Shown here piece by piece: positions 54,550 through 63,336 of a stretch of DNA of 64,000 bases. The DNA comes from Flavobacteria bacterium MS024-2A (GTDB taxonomy: Bacteria > Bacteroidota > Bacteroidia > Flavobacteriales > Flavobacteriaceae). The stretch lies in the NCBI GenBank assembly GCA_905182305.1, contig CAJJBB010000003.1:1-64000 (forward strand), written 5' to 3'. Both the position numbers and the translations under genes were made by a program. The notes under the pieces are model-generated. The model did no database searches. It saw nothing but the letters and a program-made list of their open reading frames with translations, and was not told where the DNA came from. Position 1 is the stretch's first letter. Each line of letters starts with the position of its first letter.

Positions 54550-55764
54550 ATGTTTGATGTAAAACAAGTTCGTAAAGATTTCCCTATTTTATCCCGTTCG
54601 GTAAATGGGCAACCTCTTGTATATCTTGATAATGCGGCCACTTCTCAAACTCCAAAACAGGTGGTAGAGGTAATATCAGATTATTATTATCGTTATAATG
54701 CCAATATCCACCGAGGAGTTCATAAACTTAGTCAAGAGGCAACAGATGCTTATGAAAAAGCACGCACTACCATTCAAACACATTTTAATGCTGCCCATCC
54801 ACATGAAATTATTTTTACTTCTGGAACAACGGAAAGTATTAATGTTATTGCAGCGGGTTATGCTTCAATTCTTAGTAAAGAGGATGAATTATTAATTTCA
54901 GCACTAGAGCACCACTCAAATATAGTACCCTGGCAAATGTTGTGTGAAAAAACAGGTGCAACTTTAAAGGTTATACCTATGACAAAATTAGGGACCCTTG
55001 ACATGGAAGCATTTGAGAATTTATTAAATCCCAATACTAAATTGGTATTTGTAAACCACGTTTCAAATGCATTAGGAACCATTAATCCAATCAAAGAAAT
55101 TATAGACAAGTCTCATCAAAAGGGAGCAAAAGTATTAATTGATGGAGCACAAGCCTCCCCTCACATAAAAACAGATGTTCAGGCATTAAATATAGATTAT
55201 TATGTTACATCTGCACATAAATTATGCGGTCCAACCGGTGTGGGAATGTTGTATGGAAAAGAAACCTTGTTAAAGGAACTTCCACCTTATCAAGGCGGAG
55301 GTGAGATGATCGCAAGTGTTACTTTTGAAAAAACTACTTATGCTGATTTACCACATAAATTTGAAGCAGGAACCCCAAACATATCTGGGGGTATTGCTTT
55401 TGGCGCTGCTTTAGATTACATGAATAAAATAGATTTTGAAGCTATTGCTTCATATGAGAGAGAATTATTGATCTATGCAACGGATGCTTTAAAAAAAATA
55501 GATGGGTTAAAAATTTATGGTGAGGCTTCAGAAAAAACGGCAGTAATCTCATTTAATGTTGGGACGATTCATCCCTATGATATTGGAAGTATTTTAGATC
55601 AAATGGGGATCGCCGTTAGAACAGGACATCACTGTGCACAGCCTATTATGGATTTTTATAACATTCCGGGAACTGTAAGAGCTTCTTTTTCTTTTTATAA
55701 TACGTTTGAAGAAATTGATGTTTTGGATAAAGGAATTAGGAAGGCAATTCTAATGTTGCAATAA
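54550..55764 (+). CDS. sufS: Cysteine desulfurase SufS
   Basis: PLP enzyme that takes sulfur from cysteine and hands it to SufE. 404 residues. Landmarks: YLDNAATSQTPKQVVEVISD, NIHRGVHKLSQEATDAYEKA, SALEHHSNIVPWQML, VLIDGAQASPHIKTDV, TSAHKLCGPTGVGMLYGKE (the PLP Lys) and RTGHHCAQPIMDFYNIPGTV (catalytic Cys). It is a group II enzyme, as expected with SufE. Confidence 0.97.
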   Translation: MFDVKQVRKDFPILSRSVNGQPLVYLDNAATSQTPKQVVEVISDYYYRYNANIHRGVHKLSQEATDAYEKARTTIQTHFNAAHPHEIIFTSGTTESINVIAAGYASILSKEDELLISALEHHSNIVPWQMLCEKTGATLKVIPMTKLGTLDMEAFENLLNPNTKLVFVNHVSNALGTINPIKEIIDKSHQKGAKVLIDGAQASPHIKTDVQALNIDYYVTSAHKLCGPTGVGMLYGKETLLKELPPYQGGGEMIASVTFEKTTYADLPHKFEAGTPNISGGIAFGAALDYMNKIDFEAIASYERELLIYATDALKKIDGLKIYGEASEKTAVISFNVGTIHPYDIGSILDQMGIAVRTGHHCAQPIMDFYNIPGTVRASFSFYNTFEEIDVLDKGIRKAILMLQ

Positions 55765-55780
55765 TTTTATAATTTTAAGT

Positions 55781-56206
55781 GTGAAAACAATAGAGACCAT
55801 TCAAGAAGAAATTGTAGAAGAATTTTCATTATTTGAAGATTGGATGCAACGTTACGAATACATGATAGACCTTGGAAAATCCCTTCCCTTGATTAATGAA
55901 CAATACAAAACAGACACCTATGTAATTAAAGGATGTCAAAGTAAAGTATGGGTCCATGCAGAGTTAAAAGAAGATCAACTTAACTTTACAGCAGATAGTG
56001 AAGCTATTATTACAAAAGGAATTATTGCTATTTTAATCCGAGTGTTTTCAAATCAACATCCAAAAGATATTTTAACAGCAAACACTGATTTTATTGATAG
56101 AATCGGATTAAAAGAACATTTATCACCAACGCGCGCTAACGGTTTAGTCTCAATGATCAAACAAATTAAAATGTATGCGGTAGCTTTTCAAACTCAACTG
56201 AATTAA
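55781..56206 (+). CDS. sufE: Sulfur acceptor protein SufE (GTG start)
   Basis: 141 residues. Accepts persulfide sulfur from SufS. Starts with GTG at 55781 (KTIETIQEEIVEEFSLFEDW after Met). Key segment YVIKGCQSKVWVHAELKED with the acceptor Cys. Also LIRVFSNQHPKDILTANTDF and LSPTRANGLVSMIKQIKMYA, family signatures. Order SufS-SufE is typical. Confidence 0.95.
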   Translation: MKTIETIQEEIVEEFSLFEDWMQRYEYMIDLGKSLPLINEQYKTDTYVIKGCQSKVWVHAELKEDQLNFTADSEAIITKGIIAILIRVFSNQHPKDILTANTDFIDRIGLKEHLSPTRANGLVSMIKQIKMYAVAFQTQLN

Positions 56207-56211
56207 ATCTT

Positions 56212-56535
56212 ATGTCAGAAAAAATCGATACTAATGCACTCGGCGAAAAAGTCGTTAATGTCTTAAAAACAATTTTTGATCCTGAAATACCAGTAGATAT
56301 TTATGAATTAGGATTGATTTATGATGTATTTGTCAATGAAGATTTAGATGTCAAAATACTGATGACACTTACAACACCAAACTGTCCAGTTGCAGAATCA
56401 CTTCCCATGGAAGTTGAAGAAAAGGTAAAGTCATTAGACGAGGTAAAGACTGCGGAGGTAGAAATCACTTTTGACCCTCCTTGGACACAAGATTTGATGA
56501 GTGAAGAAGCTAAGTTAGAGTTGGGAATGTTATAA
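56212..56535 (+). CDS. SufT-like DUF59 (MIP18) Fe-S assembly factor
   Basis: 107 residues. DUF59/MIP18 protein involved in maturation or delivery of Fe-S clusters. Landmarks: IFDPEIPVDIYELGLIYDVF, LMTLTTPNCPVAESLPMEVE (conserved Cys) and ITFDPPWTQDLMSEEAKLEL. It lies five bases after sufE and two before the DUF2480 gene, as the standard end of the SUF operon in Bacteroidota. Confidence 0.93.
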   Translation: MSEKIDTNALGEKVVNVLKTIFDPEIPVDIYELGLIYDVFVNEDLDVKILMTLTTPNCPVAESLPMEVEEKVKSLDEVKTAEVEITFDPPWTQDLMSEEAKLELGML

Positions 56536-56537
56536 TT

Positions 56538-57047
56538 ATGTCTGAAACAATTCCTAATAAAGTTGCGAATAGTGTTTTGGTCAATTTTGACCTAGAGGCA
56601 TACATTCCTAATGGATCTCGAACCTTTATTGATATATCCCAATGGCTTGAGCAGGGATTTTTATTACGAGAAAAGCCCTTTAGAGAAGCTTTAATGACTC
56701 ACGACTGGAAACAGTATTCAACGCACTATATTGCACTAGGCTGCAGTACAGGGGCTATTCTTCCGGCTTGGGCATCGCTTTTGGTTACTTCTTATTTGCA
56801 ACCAGTTGCTAAAACTATAGTTTTAGGTTCTTTAGCGGAGTTAGAACGACAAATTTTTCGAGAGATGATTACAGAACTTGATTTGACTCCTTTTAAAGGG
56901 AAACCTATTATGATTAAAGGTTGTTCGGATGCAACCATTCCACAAGATGCATATGTTCTTCTAGTACAACGCTTACAAAGTGTTGCTAAAAGTTTATTTT
57001 ATGGGGAAGCTTGTTCTTCCGTACCTTTATGGAAGGCAAAAAAATAA
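56538..57047 (+). CDS. DUF2480 family protein
   Basis: 169 residues, probably cytoplasmic, function unknown. It matches DUF2480: VLVNFDLEAYIPNGSRTFID, ISQWLEQGFLLREKPFREAL, ALGCSTGAILPAWASLLVTS and KPIMIKGCSDATIPQDAYVL. Two conserved Cys lie in ALGCS and IKGCSD. It regularly follows the suf genes in Bacteroidota, so a link to Fe-S assembly is plausible but unproven. The next gene starts one base later with GTG. Confidence 0.88.
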   Translation: MSETIPNKVANSVLVNFDLEAYIPNGSRTFIDISQWLEQGFLLREKPFREALMTHDWKQYSTHYIALGCSTGAILPAWASLLVTSYLQPVAKTIVLGSLAELERQIFREMITELDLTPFKGKPIMIKGCSDATIPQDAYVLLVQRLQSVAKSLFYGEACSSVPLWKAKK

Positions 57048-57048
57048 G

Positions 57049-58344
57049 GTGAACACACCCGCACAAAAAGTATTAATAGTAAGTTACTACTGGCCACCAG
57101 CAGGGGGTTCTGGGGTTCAGCGCTGGATGTACTTTGCAAAGTATTTAAAAGAACTAGGCTGGGAACCTATCGTTATTACTGTTGAGGAGCAGCAAGCTTC
57201 CTATGCTGTTTGGGATGAAAGCTTGACGGAAGAAGTATCCCATATACGAGTAATTAGAACTTTTACTAGTGAACCCTTAAAATGGTACTCTTTCTTGATA
57301 ACGGGAAGTTTACAAAAAGGAATTCCTCAAGGGGAGGTGAAACGAAAAAGCCTTTTTCAAAAACTTGCTGCCTATATTAGAGGAAATTATTTTTTGCCTG
57401 ATGCCAGAAAAGGTTGGGTACCCTTTGCGGTAAAAGCTGTTCAAAAAGTATTGAAAAAAGAATCCATTTCCCATTTGATAACAACAGGGCCACCTCATTC
57501 TACCCATCTAGTAGGGCTTCAATTGAAAGCTGAGTTTAACATAAACTGGTGGGTAGATTTTCGAGACCCGTGGGCGGAATTATTTTATAACACCGATTTG
57601 TATCGAACTCCCAAAACCATTCAAAAAGATTTAGCTTTAGAACAATCGGTACTCAAAACGGCCAATGGCGTTTTGACCACGGTGGGAGGAAAACTTCACA
57701 ACCAACTTAAAGCCAAAGCACCAAAACAACGTTTTGTTTCAATACCAAATGGTTACGATGCTGAATTAATGAAAAAGATTCATGTTAGAAAACCTAAGAA
57801 TATTTTTCACGTTGTTTATACGGGCTTATTAACACAAAATCAATCCTATGACTCGGTATTAGAACCCTTGAATAATATAGCAAACGATATCCCTGTACGT
57901 TTGTCTTTAGCAGGAACTATTAGCGAAGAAATAATTGACCATATACTTTCAAAATATAATAAAATTGAACTGGTTTTCTGTGGATATGTATCTCATAAAG
58001 AATCTATAAAGCTTATGAAAACTGCACATCTTTTATTAAATTTTATTTTCATAGGAGCACAATCACAAATGATTTCAGGAAAAATATTAGAATATATGGC
58101 AACATCGATTCCTATTCTCTCAATTGGGAGTCCAAATTCCGATGCAGGAAAATTCATTAAAAAGGGGAGTGCCTCTAGAATGATTGAAGCAACTAATTCA
58201 AGTGAAATTTTAGCTTTTTTAAAGGAAATTATAAATACTAAAGAAACAAAACAAAATCAATTTTTAGACCTTGATAATTGGAGCAGAAAAGCCCTAACAA
58301 AGCGTTTGATAAATGAAGTATTAAAAGCTGAACTAACAGGTTAA
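57049..58344 (+). CDS. Glycosyltransferase, GT4-like (GTG start)
   Basis: 431 residues from GTG 57049 (NTPAQKVLIVSYYWPPAGGS after Met); an ATG further upstream lies inside the DUF2480 gene. N-terminal Rossmann part YYWPPAGGSGVQRWMYFAKY and LGWEPIVIT, then TTGPPHSTHLVGLQLK and WWVDFRDPWAEL. The C-terminal part has FVSIPNGYDAELM, VVYTGLLTQNQSYDSVLEPL, and MISGKILEYMATSIPILSIG. Homologs are widespread in flavobacterial genomes outside glycan clusters. The substrate is unknown. It is at the end of the SUF transcript, one base after DUF2480, without evident relation to it. Confidence 0.88.
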   Translation: MNTPAQKVLIVSYYWPPAGGSGVQRWMYFAKYLKELGWEPIVITVEEQQASYAVWDESLTEEVSHIRVIRTFTSEPLKWYSFLITGSLQKGIPQGEVKRKSLFQKLAAYIRGNYFLPDARKGWVPFAVKAVQKVLKKESISHLITTGPPHSTHLVGLQLKAEFNINWWVDFRDPWAELFYNTDLYRTPKTIQKDLALEQSVLKTANGVLTTVGGKLHNQLKAKAPKQRFVSIPNGYDAELMKKIHVRKPKNIFHVVYTGLLTQNQSYDSVLEPLNNIANDIPVRLSLAGTISEEIIDHILSKYNKIELVFCGYVSHKESIKLMKTAHLLLNFIFIGAQSQMISGKILEYMATSIPILSIGSPNSDAGKFIKKGSASRMIEATNSSEILAFLKEIINTKETKQNQFLDLDNWSRKALTKRLINEVLKAELTG

Positions 58345-58354
58345 AATTTTTAGT

Positions 58355-58957
58355 TTACAATTGCTTATTAATGTTTTTTTTGTAAAAATTCTTGCTATTC
58401 AAGTATGCCCAACTGGCAATTGGCATCAAAGACTTTACGGACTTACCTTCGCTTAAAATTTTTCTTATATTTTCTGAAGCAAAACCTAATTTAGGAGCAT
58501 TTACAACTTGTATTTTTTCATGTTTAAGAATTATTTCTGGAATTACAACTTTATGTTTTCTGGGATAGACGCATAATTGAACAAGATTTAAAATATCTTG
58601 ATGCCGCTTCCATTTGTCAAAATGAATTAAATTATCTTCTCCCATCAGTAAGGAAAATTGTAAAGTTGGATGCAGGTTAACTAAATACTCTAAAGTGTCA
58701 ATAGTATAACTGGGCTTTGGAAGAGAAAATTCAATATCACTTACTTTTAAGTTTATTTGATCTTCTACCGCAAGACGAACCATCTCAAGTCTATGACTGT
58801 CTTTGAGAAGTGTATCATTAGCTTTAAAAGGATTTTGAGGGGTTACTACAAACCAAACTTCGTCAAGATCCGTATTGTTAGAAAAATAATTTCCTAGGGT
58901 AAGATGTCCTTTATGAATGGGATTAAATGTACCAAAATACAAACCTATTTTTTTCAC
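58355..58957 (-). CDS. nadD: Nicotinate-nucleotide adenylyltransferase
   Basis: NAD synthesis enzyme, 200 residues. It begins MKKIGLYFGTFNPIHKGHLT with the nucleotidyltransferase motif GTFNPIHKGH. Further: VWFVVTPQNPFKANDTLLKD, LLMGEDNLIHFDKWKRHQDI, and near the end GFASENIRKILSEGKSVKSL. It is third in yicC-gmk-nadD, the usual Bacteroidota order. Confidence 0.95.
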   Translation of the reverse strand: MKKIGLYFGTFNPIHKGHLTLGNYFSNNTDLDEVWFVVTPQNPFKANDTLLKDSHRLEMVRLAVEDQINLKVSDIEFSLPKPSYTIDTLEYLVNLHPTLQFSLLMGEDNLIHFDKWKRHQDILNLVQLCVYPRKHKVVIPEIILKHEKIQVVNAPKLGFASENIRKILSEGKSVKSLMPIASWAYLNSKNFYKKNINKQL

Positions 58958-58977
58958 AAGGCAAAGATAGTAATCCC

Positions 58978-59547
58978 CTAGGAATTAAGGAAGTCTGAAA
59001 CCACTTGAACAATTTCTTTTTTTGCAGTTTCTAAATCATCATTTATTAAACAATAATCAAACCGTTCTGAAAAGGTTAATTCACCTTTTGCTTTTCCAAT
59101 ACGTTCGTTAATCTTTTCTTCACTATCAGTAGCACGATGGCGTAATCTATTTTCTAGTTCTTCTATTGAGGGTGGTTGAACAAAAATAGATAAGGTTTGT
59201 TTGGGATATTTTTTTTTAATTGTAAGCCCTCCTTTCACATCAATATCAAACAAAACCTGCTTTCCTTCTTTCCAAAGGCGCTTTAATTCTGAAGTGAGTG
59301 TTCCATAAAAGGTGTTTTCATATACTTCTTCATATTCAACAAAAGCATTTTCACGAATTTTTTCTTTAAAACCCTCTGGGCTTAAAAAGTGATATTCTAC
59401 ACCGTCTTTTTCCTTACCACGAGGTGCTCTAGATGTTGCTGATATGGAAAACCCCAGAGGAAGGCTTTGTTCTAAAAGGTGATTCACCAATGTAGTTTTA
59501 CCGCTTCCAGAGGGAGCTGAAAAGACAATAAGTTTCTCAGAATTCAA
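58978..59547 (-). CDS. gmk: Guanylate kinase
   Basis: 189 residues, converts GMP to GDP. P-loop LIVFSAPSGSGKTTLVNHLL. The GMP-binding region is SISATSRAPRGKEKDGVEYH, and GGLTIKKKYPKQTLSIFVQP follows. The lid has RHRATDSEEKINERIGKA. It lies one base after yicC and 20 before nadD, likely one transcript. Confidence 0.97.
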   Translation of the reverse strand: MNSEKLIVFSAPSGSGKTTLVNHLLEQSLPLGFSISATSRAPRGKEKDGVEYHFLSPEGFKEKIRENAFVEYEEVYENTFYGTLTSELKRLWKEGKQVLFDIDVKGGLTIKKKYPKQTLSIFVQPPSIEELENRLRHRATDSEEKINERIGKAKGELTFSERFDYCLINDDLETAKKEIVQVVSDFLNS

Positions 59548-59548
59548 A

Positions 59549-60406
59549 TTAGAGTACGTTTAAAAGTTGTTCTTTTATTTTTTCAAGCTCATCTTTCATT
59601 TGAACCACTATTTTTTGAAGTTCAGAATGATTAGCTTTCGAACCTATAGTATTTATTTCACGACCAATTTCTTGTGCTACAAACCCTAACTTTTTTCCAT
59701 TTGGAAAGTCATTTTCAAGGACTTTTTTAAAATAATCTAAATGAGTTTGAAGCCTCACTTTTTCTTCAGTAATATCGAATTTCTCAAGATAAAAAATCAG
59801 CTCTTGTTCAAAACGATTCGAATCTATTTCAATTTTTAATTCCTCTAAGGATGTACGAAGTTTTACTTCAATTTTTTTACTCCGCTCAGGATCAATCTTA
59901 ATTGCATCTTCTAAGTAGGTTTCAATTAAATCAAGGCGGAGTAAAAAGTCTTTTTCAAGTACTTTTCCTTCGTCTAATCGGTAGGTTTCAATATTCTTAA
60001 TGGCATCATCTAACAAATTAAAAATAGCTTTTTTTTCATCTTCTTGTAGGGTATTGCGTTCAGATGAAAGTGTGTCTGGTAGTCGCATTGCAATGGCTAA
60101 GTGATCTATTTCATTGTTTTTTTCAATCTGTTTTAGTTGAGCCATATATTCTTTTACCACAGATGCATTAATTGCTGTAGGCGCATTTTTGCCATTAAAC
60201 TCAATAAATATATTTAGATCAATTTTACCACGGTGAAGCTTTTGTGCAATGCGTTTTCGAATTTCTGTATCAATTTCTCTCAAATAAGATGGTGTACGTA
60301 AATTAACATCAGCACTTTTACTGTTTAATGATCGAATTTCAATGCTAAGACTTTTGTCTTCCCATTGGGCTTCTGTCTTCCCAAAACCCGTCATGGACAT
60401 TATCAT
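59549..60406 (-). CDS. yicC: YicC family endoribonuclease-like protein
   Basis: 285 residues. The start MIMSMTGFGKTEAQWEDKSL matches the family start MIxSMTGFGK. Other landmarks: LSIEIRSLNSKSADVNLR, IRKRIAQKLHRGKIDLNIFI, ERSKKIEVKLRTSLEELK and the C-terminal GKKLGFVAQEIGREINTIGS. YicC proteins are linked to RNA turnover. It precedes gmk as in many bacteria. Confidence 0.94.
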   Translation of the reverse strand: MIMSMTGFGKTEAQWEDKSLSIEIRSLNSKSADVNLRTPSYLREIDTEIRKRIAQKLHRGKIDLNIFIEFNGKNAPTAINASVVKEYMAQLKQIEKNNEIDHLAIAMRLPDTLSSERNTLQEDEKKAIFNLLDDAIKNIETYRLDEGKVLEKDFLLRLDLIETYLEDAIKIDPERSKKIEVKLRTSLEELKIEIDSNRFEQELIFYLEKFDITEEKVRLQTHLDYFKKVLENDFPNGKKLGFVAQEIGREINTIGSKANHSELQKIVVQMKDELEKIKEQLLNVL

Positions 60407-60409
60407 ATC

Positions 60410-61138
60410 TTAAAGTTTGCGGATTTTAATGTTTCTAAAAGAGACTTTATCCCCATGGTCTTGAAGGCCTATTTTTCCAGCTTTCATTTTTCCAAACCGT
60501 TTAAAATTACAATCATCATTAAATTTTGAGTTACTAACCATTGAATCCCATTCAGTTCCACTAAGAGGAAATTCAACAATTTTAGTACCGTTTAATTTAA
60601 CACTTCCTTCATTTTTATTGTGGTCTATGGTTAAAATTATATGATTCCATTCTCCCGCAGGTTTACATACATCTTTAGTAGGCTGAACCATATCATATAA
60701 AGCTCCAGCTTGGTGGTAATTAGGATTTGCCTTAGCATCTGGATGCCTTTCATTGTCCAATACCTGAATTTCAGGTCCTGTTGAATAGGGTTTATTATGG
60801 CTTTCACCCTCTTGAACTGCCCAGAAAATTCCACTATTTCCTCCTTCAGCTATATTCCATTCAATGGACAACTGGAAGCTTTTGTAGATCTTATCTGACA
60901 CAATATCATGGATATAATCTCCTTTTGGACGTAATGCAGGATCAAAAGTAAGGACCCCGTCTTTAGCAGTCCAAATAGGCGCAATACCTTTTCTGTTGAA
61001 ACGATGCCAACCATTTAAAGTTTCTCCATCAAAAATAGATTCCCATTTATCGGTGTTTGACTCAGTTTCTTTTTCTTTTACAGGTGAACTACTTGATAGA
61101 ATTCCAATAGTTACTAGGGCAATAAATATTTTTTTCAT
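60410..61138 (-). CDS. DUF1080 (3-keto-disaccharide hydrolase/lyase family) secreted protein
   Basis: 242 residues. N-terminal hydrophobic signal (MKKIFIALVTIGILSSSSPV) without a clear lipobox Cys. The rest is the PF06439 concanavalin-like domain: WESIFDGETLNGWHRFNRKG, SFQLSIEWNIAEGGNSGIFW, TGPEIQVLDNERHPDAKANP, AGEWNHIILTIDHNKNEGSV, IGLQDHGDKVSFRNIKIR. Family members cleave 3-keto-glycosides. It is in a cluster with an isomerase-fold protein, a Gfo/Idh oxidoreductase and an MFS transporter, which fits a 3-keto-glycoside pathway. The export signal suggests work in the periplasm. Confidence 0.88.
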   Translation of the reverse strand: MKKIFIALVTIGILSSSSPVKEKETESNTDKWESIFDGETLNGWHRFNRKGIAPIWTAKDGVLTFDPALRPKGDYIHDIVSDKIYKSFQLSIEWNIAEGGNSGIFWAVQEGESHNKPYSTGPEIQVLDNERHPDAKANPNYHQAGALYDMVQPTKDVCKPAGEWNHIILTIDHNKNEGSVKLNGTKIVEFPLSGTEWDSMVSNSKFNDDCNFKRFGKMKAGKIGLQDHGDKVSFRNIKIRKL

Positions 61139-61147
61139 AGGATATTT

Positions 61148-62200
61148 TTATAAGTTTAAAATATTTTTTAAATACTGTTCATCAATACTCCCTCCAGCAA
61201 AATCATCAAATGTCTTTTGGGTAGCTTCAATAATGTGTTTTTGAATAAATGGGGCACCTTCTCGGGCTCCTTGCTCTGGACTTTTTATACAGCACTCCCA
61301 TTCCATCACAGCCCAAACATCACAGCCATATTCTGTAAGTTTTGTAAAGATAGATTTGAAGTCTATTTGACCGTCTCCCGGGGAGCGATAACGACCAGCT
61401 CGGTCAATCCAATCTCCATAGCCTCCAAATGATCCTTTTTTTCCATTAGGATTGAATTCAGAATCCTTTACGTGAAATGATTTGATGAATTCATGATAAT
61501 GGTCTATGTATTCAATATAATCTAATTGTTGCAATACAAAATGGCTAGGATCATATAAAATATTTACGCGTTTATGGTTTCCGGTAGCTTTTAAAAACCG
61601 TTCAAACGTGACCCCATCGTGGAGATCTTCGCCTGGGTGAATTTCGTAACACACATCAACACCGTTATCATCAAAAACATCAAGGATAGGTTTCCATCTT
61701 TTAGCTAATTCTGCAAAGCCCAACTCAACTAATCCTTTTGGACGTTGTGGCCAGGGGTGAAGAGTGTGCCATAGCAAAGCACCAGAAAAGGTAGCATGAG
61801 TTTTTAACCCTAATCGTTTACTTGCGATTGCAGCTTTTTTCATAGTTTCTACCGCCCATTCTGTTCTTGCTTTAGGATTATTTTTTACCGCATCTGGAGC
61901 AAAGTTATCGAACATCAAATCGTAGGCAGAATGAACTGCAACGAGTTGGCCTTGAAGATGGGTAGATAGTTCAGTAATTTCTAAACCATAAGAATTTATT
62001 TTACCTTTTAATTCATCACAATAGGTTTGGCTTTCGGCAGCTTTATCTAGGTCGATTAAAAAATGTTCCCATGTTGGAATTTGGATTCCTTTATAGCCTA
62101 AATCTGCCGCCCACTTACACATACCGTCAAGACTGTTAAACGGAGCTTGTTTATCCACAAATTGTGCAAGAAAAATTCCTGGTCCTTTTACTGTTTTCAT
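61148..62200 (-). CDS. Sugar phosphate isomerase/epimerase family protein
   Basis: 350 residues from ATG 62200 (MKTVKGPGIFLAQFVDKQAP), chosen because this ATG overlaps the preceding stop (ATGA). TIM-barrel of the AP_endonuc_2 type. Landmarks: WAADLGYKGIQIPTWEHFLI, ITELSTHLQGQLVAVHSAYD, HATFSGALLWHTLHPWPQRP, VCYEIHPGEDLHDGVTFERF, NILYDPSHFVLQQLDYIEYI, KSFHVKDSEFNPNGKKGSFG, RYRSPGDGQIDFKSIF and VMEWECC. The metal-ligand Glu, Asp, His and Glu are visible. It may isomerise or hydrate a keto-sugar product of the pathway. Confidence 0.9.
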   Translation of the reverse strand: MKTVKGPGIFLAQFVDKQAPFNSLDGMCKWAADLGYKGIQIPTWEHFLIDLDKAAESQTYCDELKGKINSYGLEITELSTHLQGQLVAVHSAYDLMFDNFAPDAVKNNPKARTEWAVETMKKAAIASKRLGLKTHATFSGALLWHTLHPWPQRPKGLVELGFAELAKRWKPILDVFDDNGVDVCYEIHPGEDLHDGVTFERFLKATGNHKRVNILYDPSHFVLQQLDYIEYIDHYHEFIKSFHVKDSEFNPNGKKGSFGGYGDWIDRAGRYRSPGDGQIDFKSIFTKLTEYGCDVWAVMEWECCIKSPEQGAREGAPFIQKHIIEATQKTFDDFAGGSIDEQYLKNILNL

Positions 62201-63336
62201 TCGTTCTCCATGCTTTGCCATACGTTTCCTTTTTTATTTGATTCAACAACTTTTTCTATAAATAGCATTCCACGAACTCCTTCATGCATGGTAGGAAACT
62301 CTCCTTTAAACGAAGTTTCTCCCCTCAAAGCTTTAGCAACGCCTTTGTAGATATTCCCCATTGCATCAAAAATACCTTCAGGGTGACCTCCGGGAAGTTT
62401 TGTGCCATCTGCAGCAATATCAGAAACATAAGCGTTCCCGGGTTTTATTACACGTCTGGGCTCATCATCTTTTAAATGATATAAGAAATTAGGATTTTCT
62501 TGTTCCCATTTATAAGCACCTTTTTTACCATAAATAGCTACACTAAGGTTGTTTTCTTCTCCAGTAGCAATTTGACTGGCACGAAGCACCCCTTTGAATG
62601 TGTCAGAAAAACGCACCAAAATTGTTCCGTCTAAATCCAATGTATTATCATCATAAAGGTTATTCAAGTCAGCGAGTACTGATTTAACTTCTTGTCCAGT
62701 AAGGTATTCTACCATTTGAAAAGCATGGGTTCCAATATCCCCTATACACGAACTTATACCTGCTTTTTTAGGATCCAATCTCCAAACAGTTTTACGTATT
62801 TCGGGATCATGTATTACGGGGTTAATCCATCCTTGGTAATATTGAATGTCCACTTTTTGAATTTCCCCTAATTCGCCTTCTGCAATCATATGTTTCATGT
62901 GACGAACCATAGGGTAACCCGTATAAGTGTATGTGACCGCAAAAATTGTATTGTGTTGTTTTTGTAGACTTTGAAGTTCTTTTGCCTCATCATAAGAAGT
63001 AGTCATGGGCTTTTCACAGATAACATTAAATCCATTTTCTAACAGCTTTTTAGCCATAGGGAAATGTAAAAAGTTAGGTGTTAAAATAGAGATAACTTCA
63101 ATACGCTCTTCTTTAGTTTTTTGAATTTCTTCTGCCACAAGGGTATCAAAATCATTATAAACCCTATCTCTGTTTACCCCAATTTGCTCGGCAAACTTTA
63201 TGTTTTCATTGTAATTCGGGTTAAATACACCCCCAACAATTTCATAACGATCATACATTTGAGATGCTACTCGGTGAAGCACTCCAATAAGTGAATCTCC
63301 ACCCCCGCCAAGAATCCCTAATTTTATTTTACTCAT
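62197..63336 (-). CDS. Gfo/Idh/MocA family oxidoreductase
   Basis: 379 residues. N-terminal NAD(P)-binding Rossmann fold KIKLGILGGGGDSLIGVLHR, then EVISILTPNFLHFPMAKKLL, ENGFNVICEKPMTTSYDEAK with the conserved EKP. The C-terminal domain carries SSCIGDIGTHAFQMVEYLTG with the catalytic Asp-x-x-x-His. It probably oxidises or reduces a sugar at C3, preparing or finishing 3-keto-sugar breakdown. It is coupled by ATGA overlaps to both neighbours. Confidence 0.92.
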   Translation of the reverse strand: MSKIKLGILGGGGDSLIGVLHRVASQMYDRYEIVGGVFNPNYNENIKFAEQIGVNRDRVYNDFDTLVAEEIQKTKEERIEVISILTPNFLHFPMAKKLLENGFNVICEKPMTTSYDEAKELQSLQKQHNTIFAVTYTYTGYPMVRHMKHMIAEGELGEIQKVDIQYYQGWINPVIHDPEIRKTVWRLDPKKAGISSCIGDIGTHAFQMVEYLTGQEVKSVLADLNNLYDDNTLDLDGTILVRFSDTFKGVLRASQIATGEENNLSVAIYGKKGAYKWEQENPNFLYHLKDDEPRRVIKPGNAYVSDIAADGTKLPGGHPEGIFDAMGNIYKGVAKALRGETSFKGEFPTMHEGVRGMLFIEKVVESNKKGNVWQSMENE

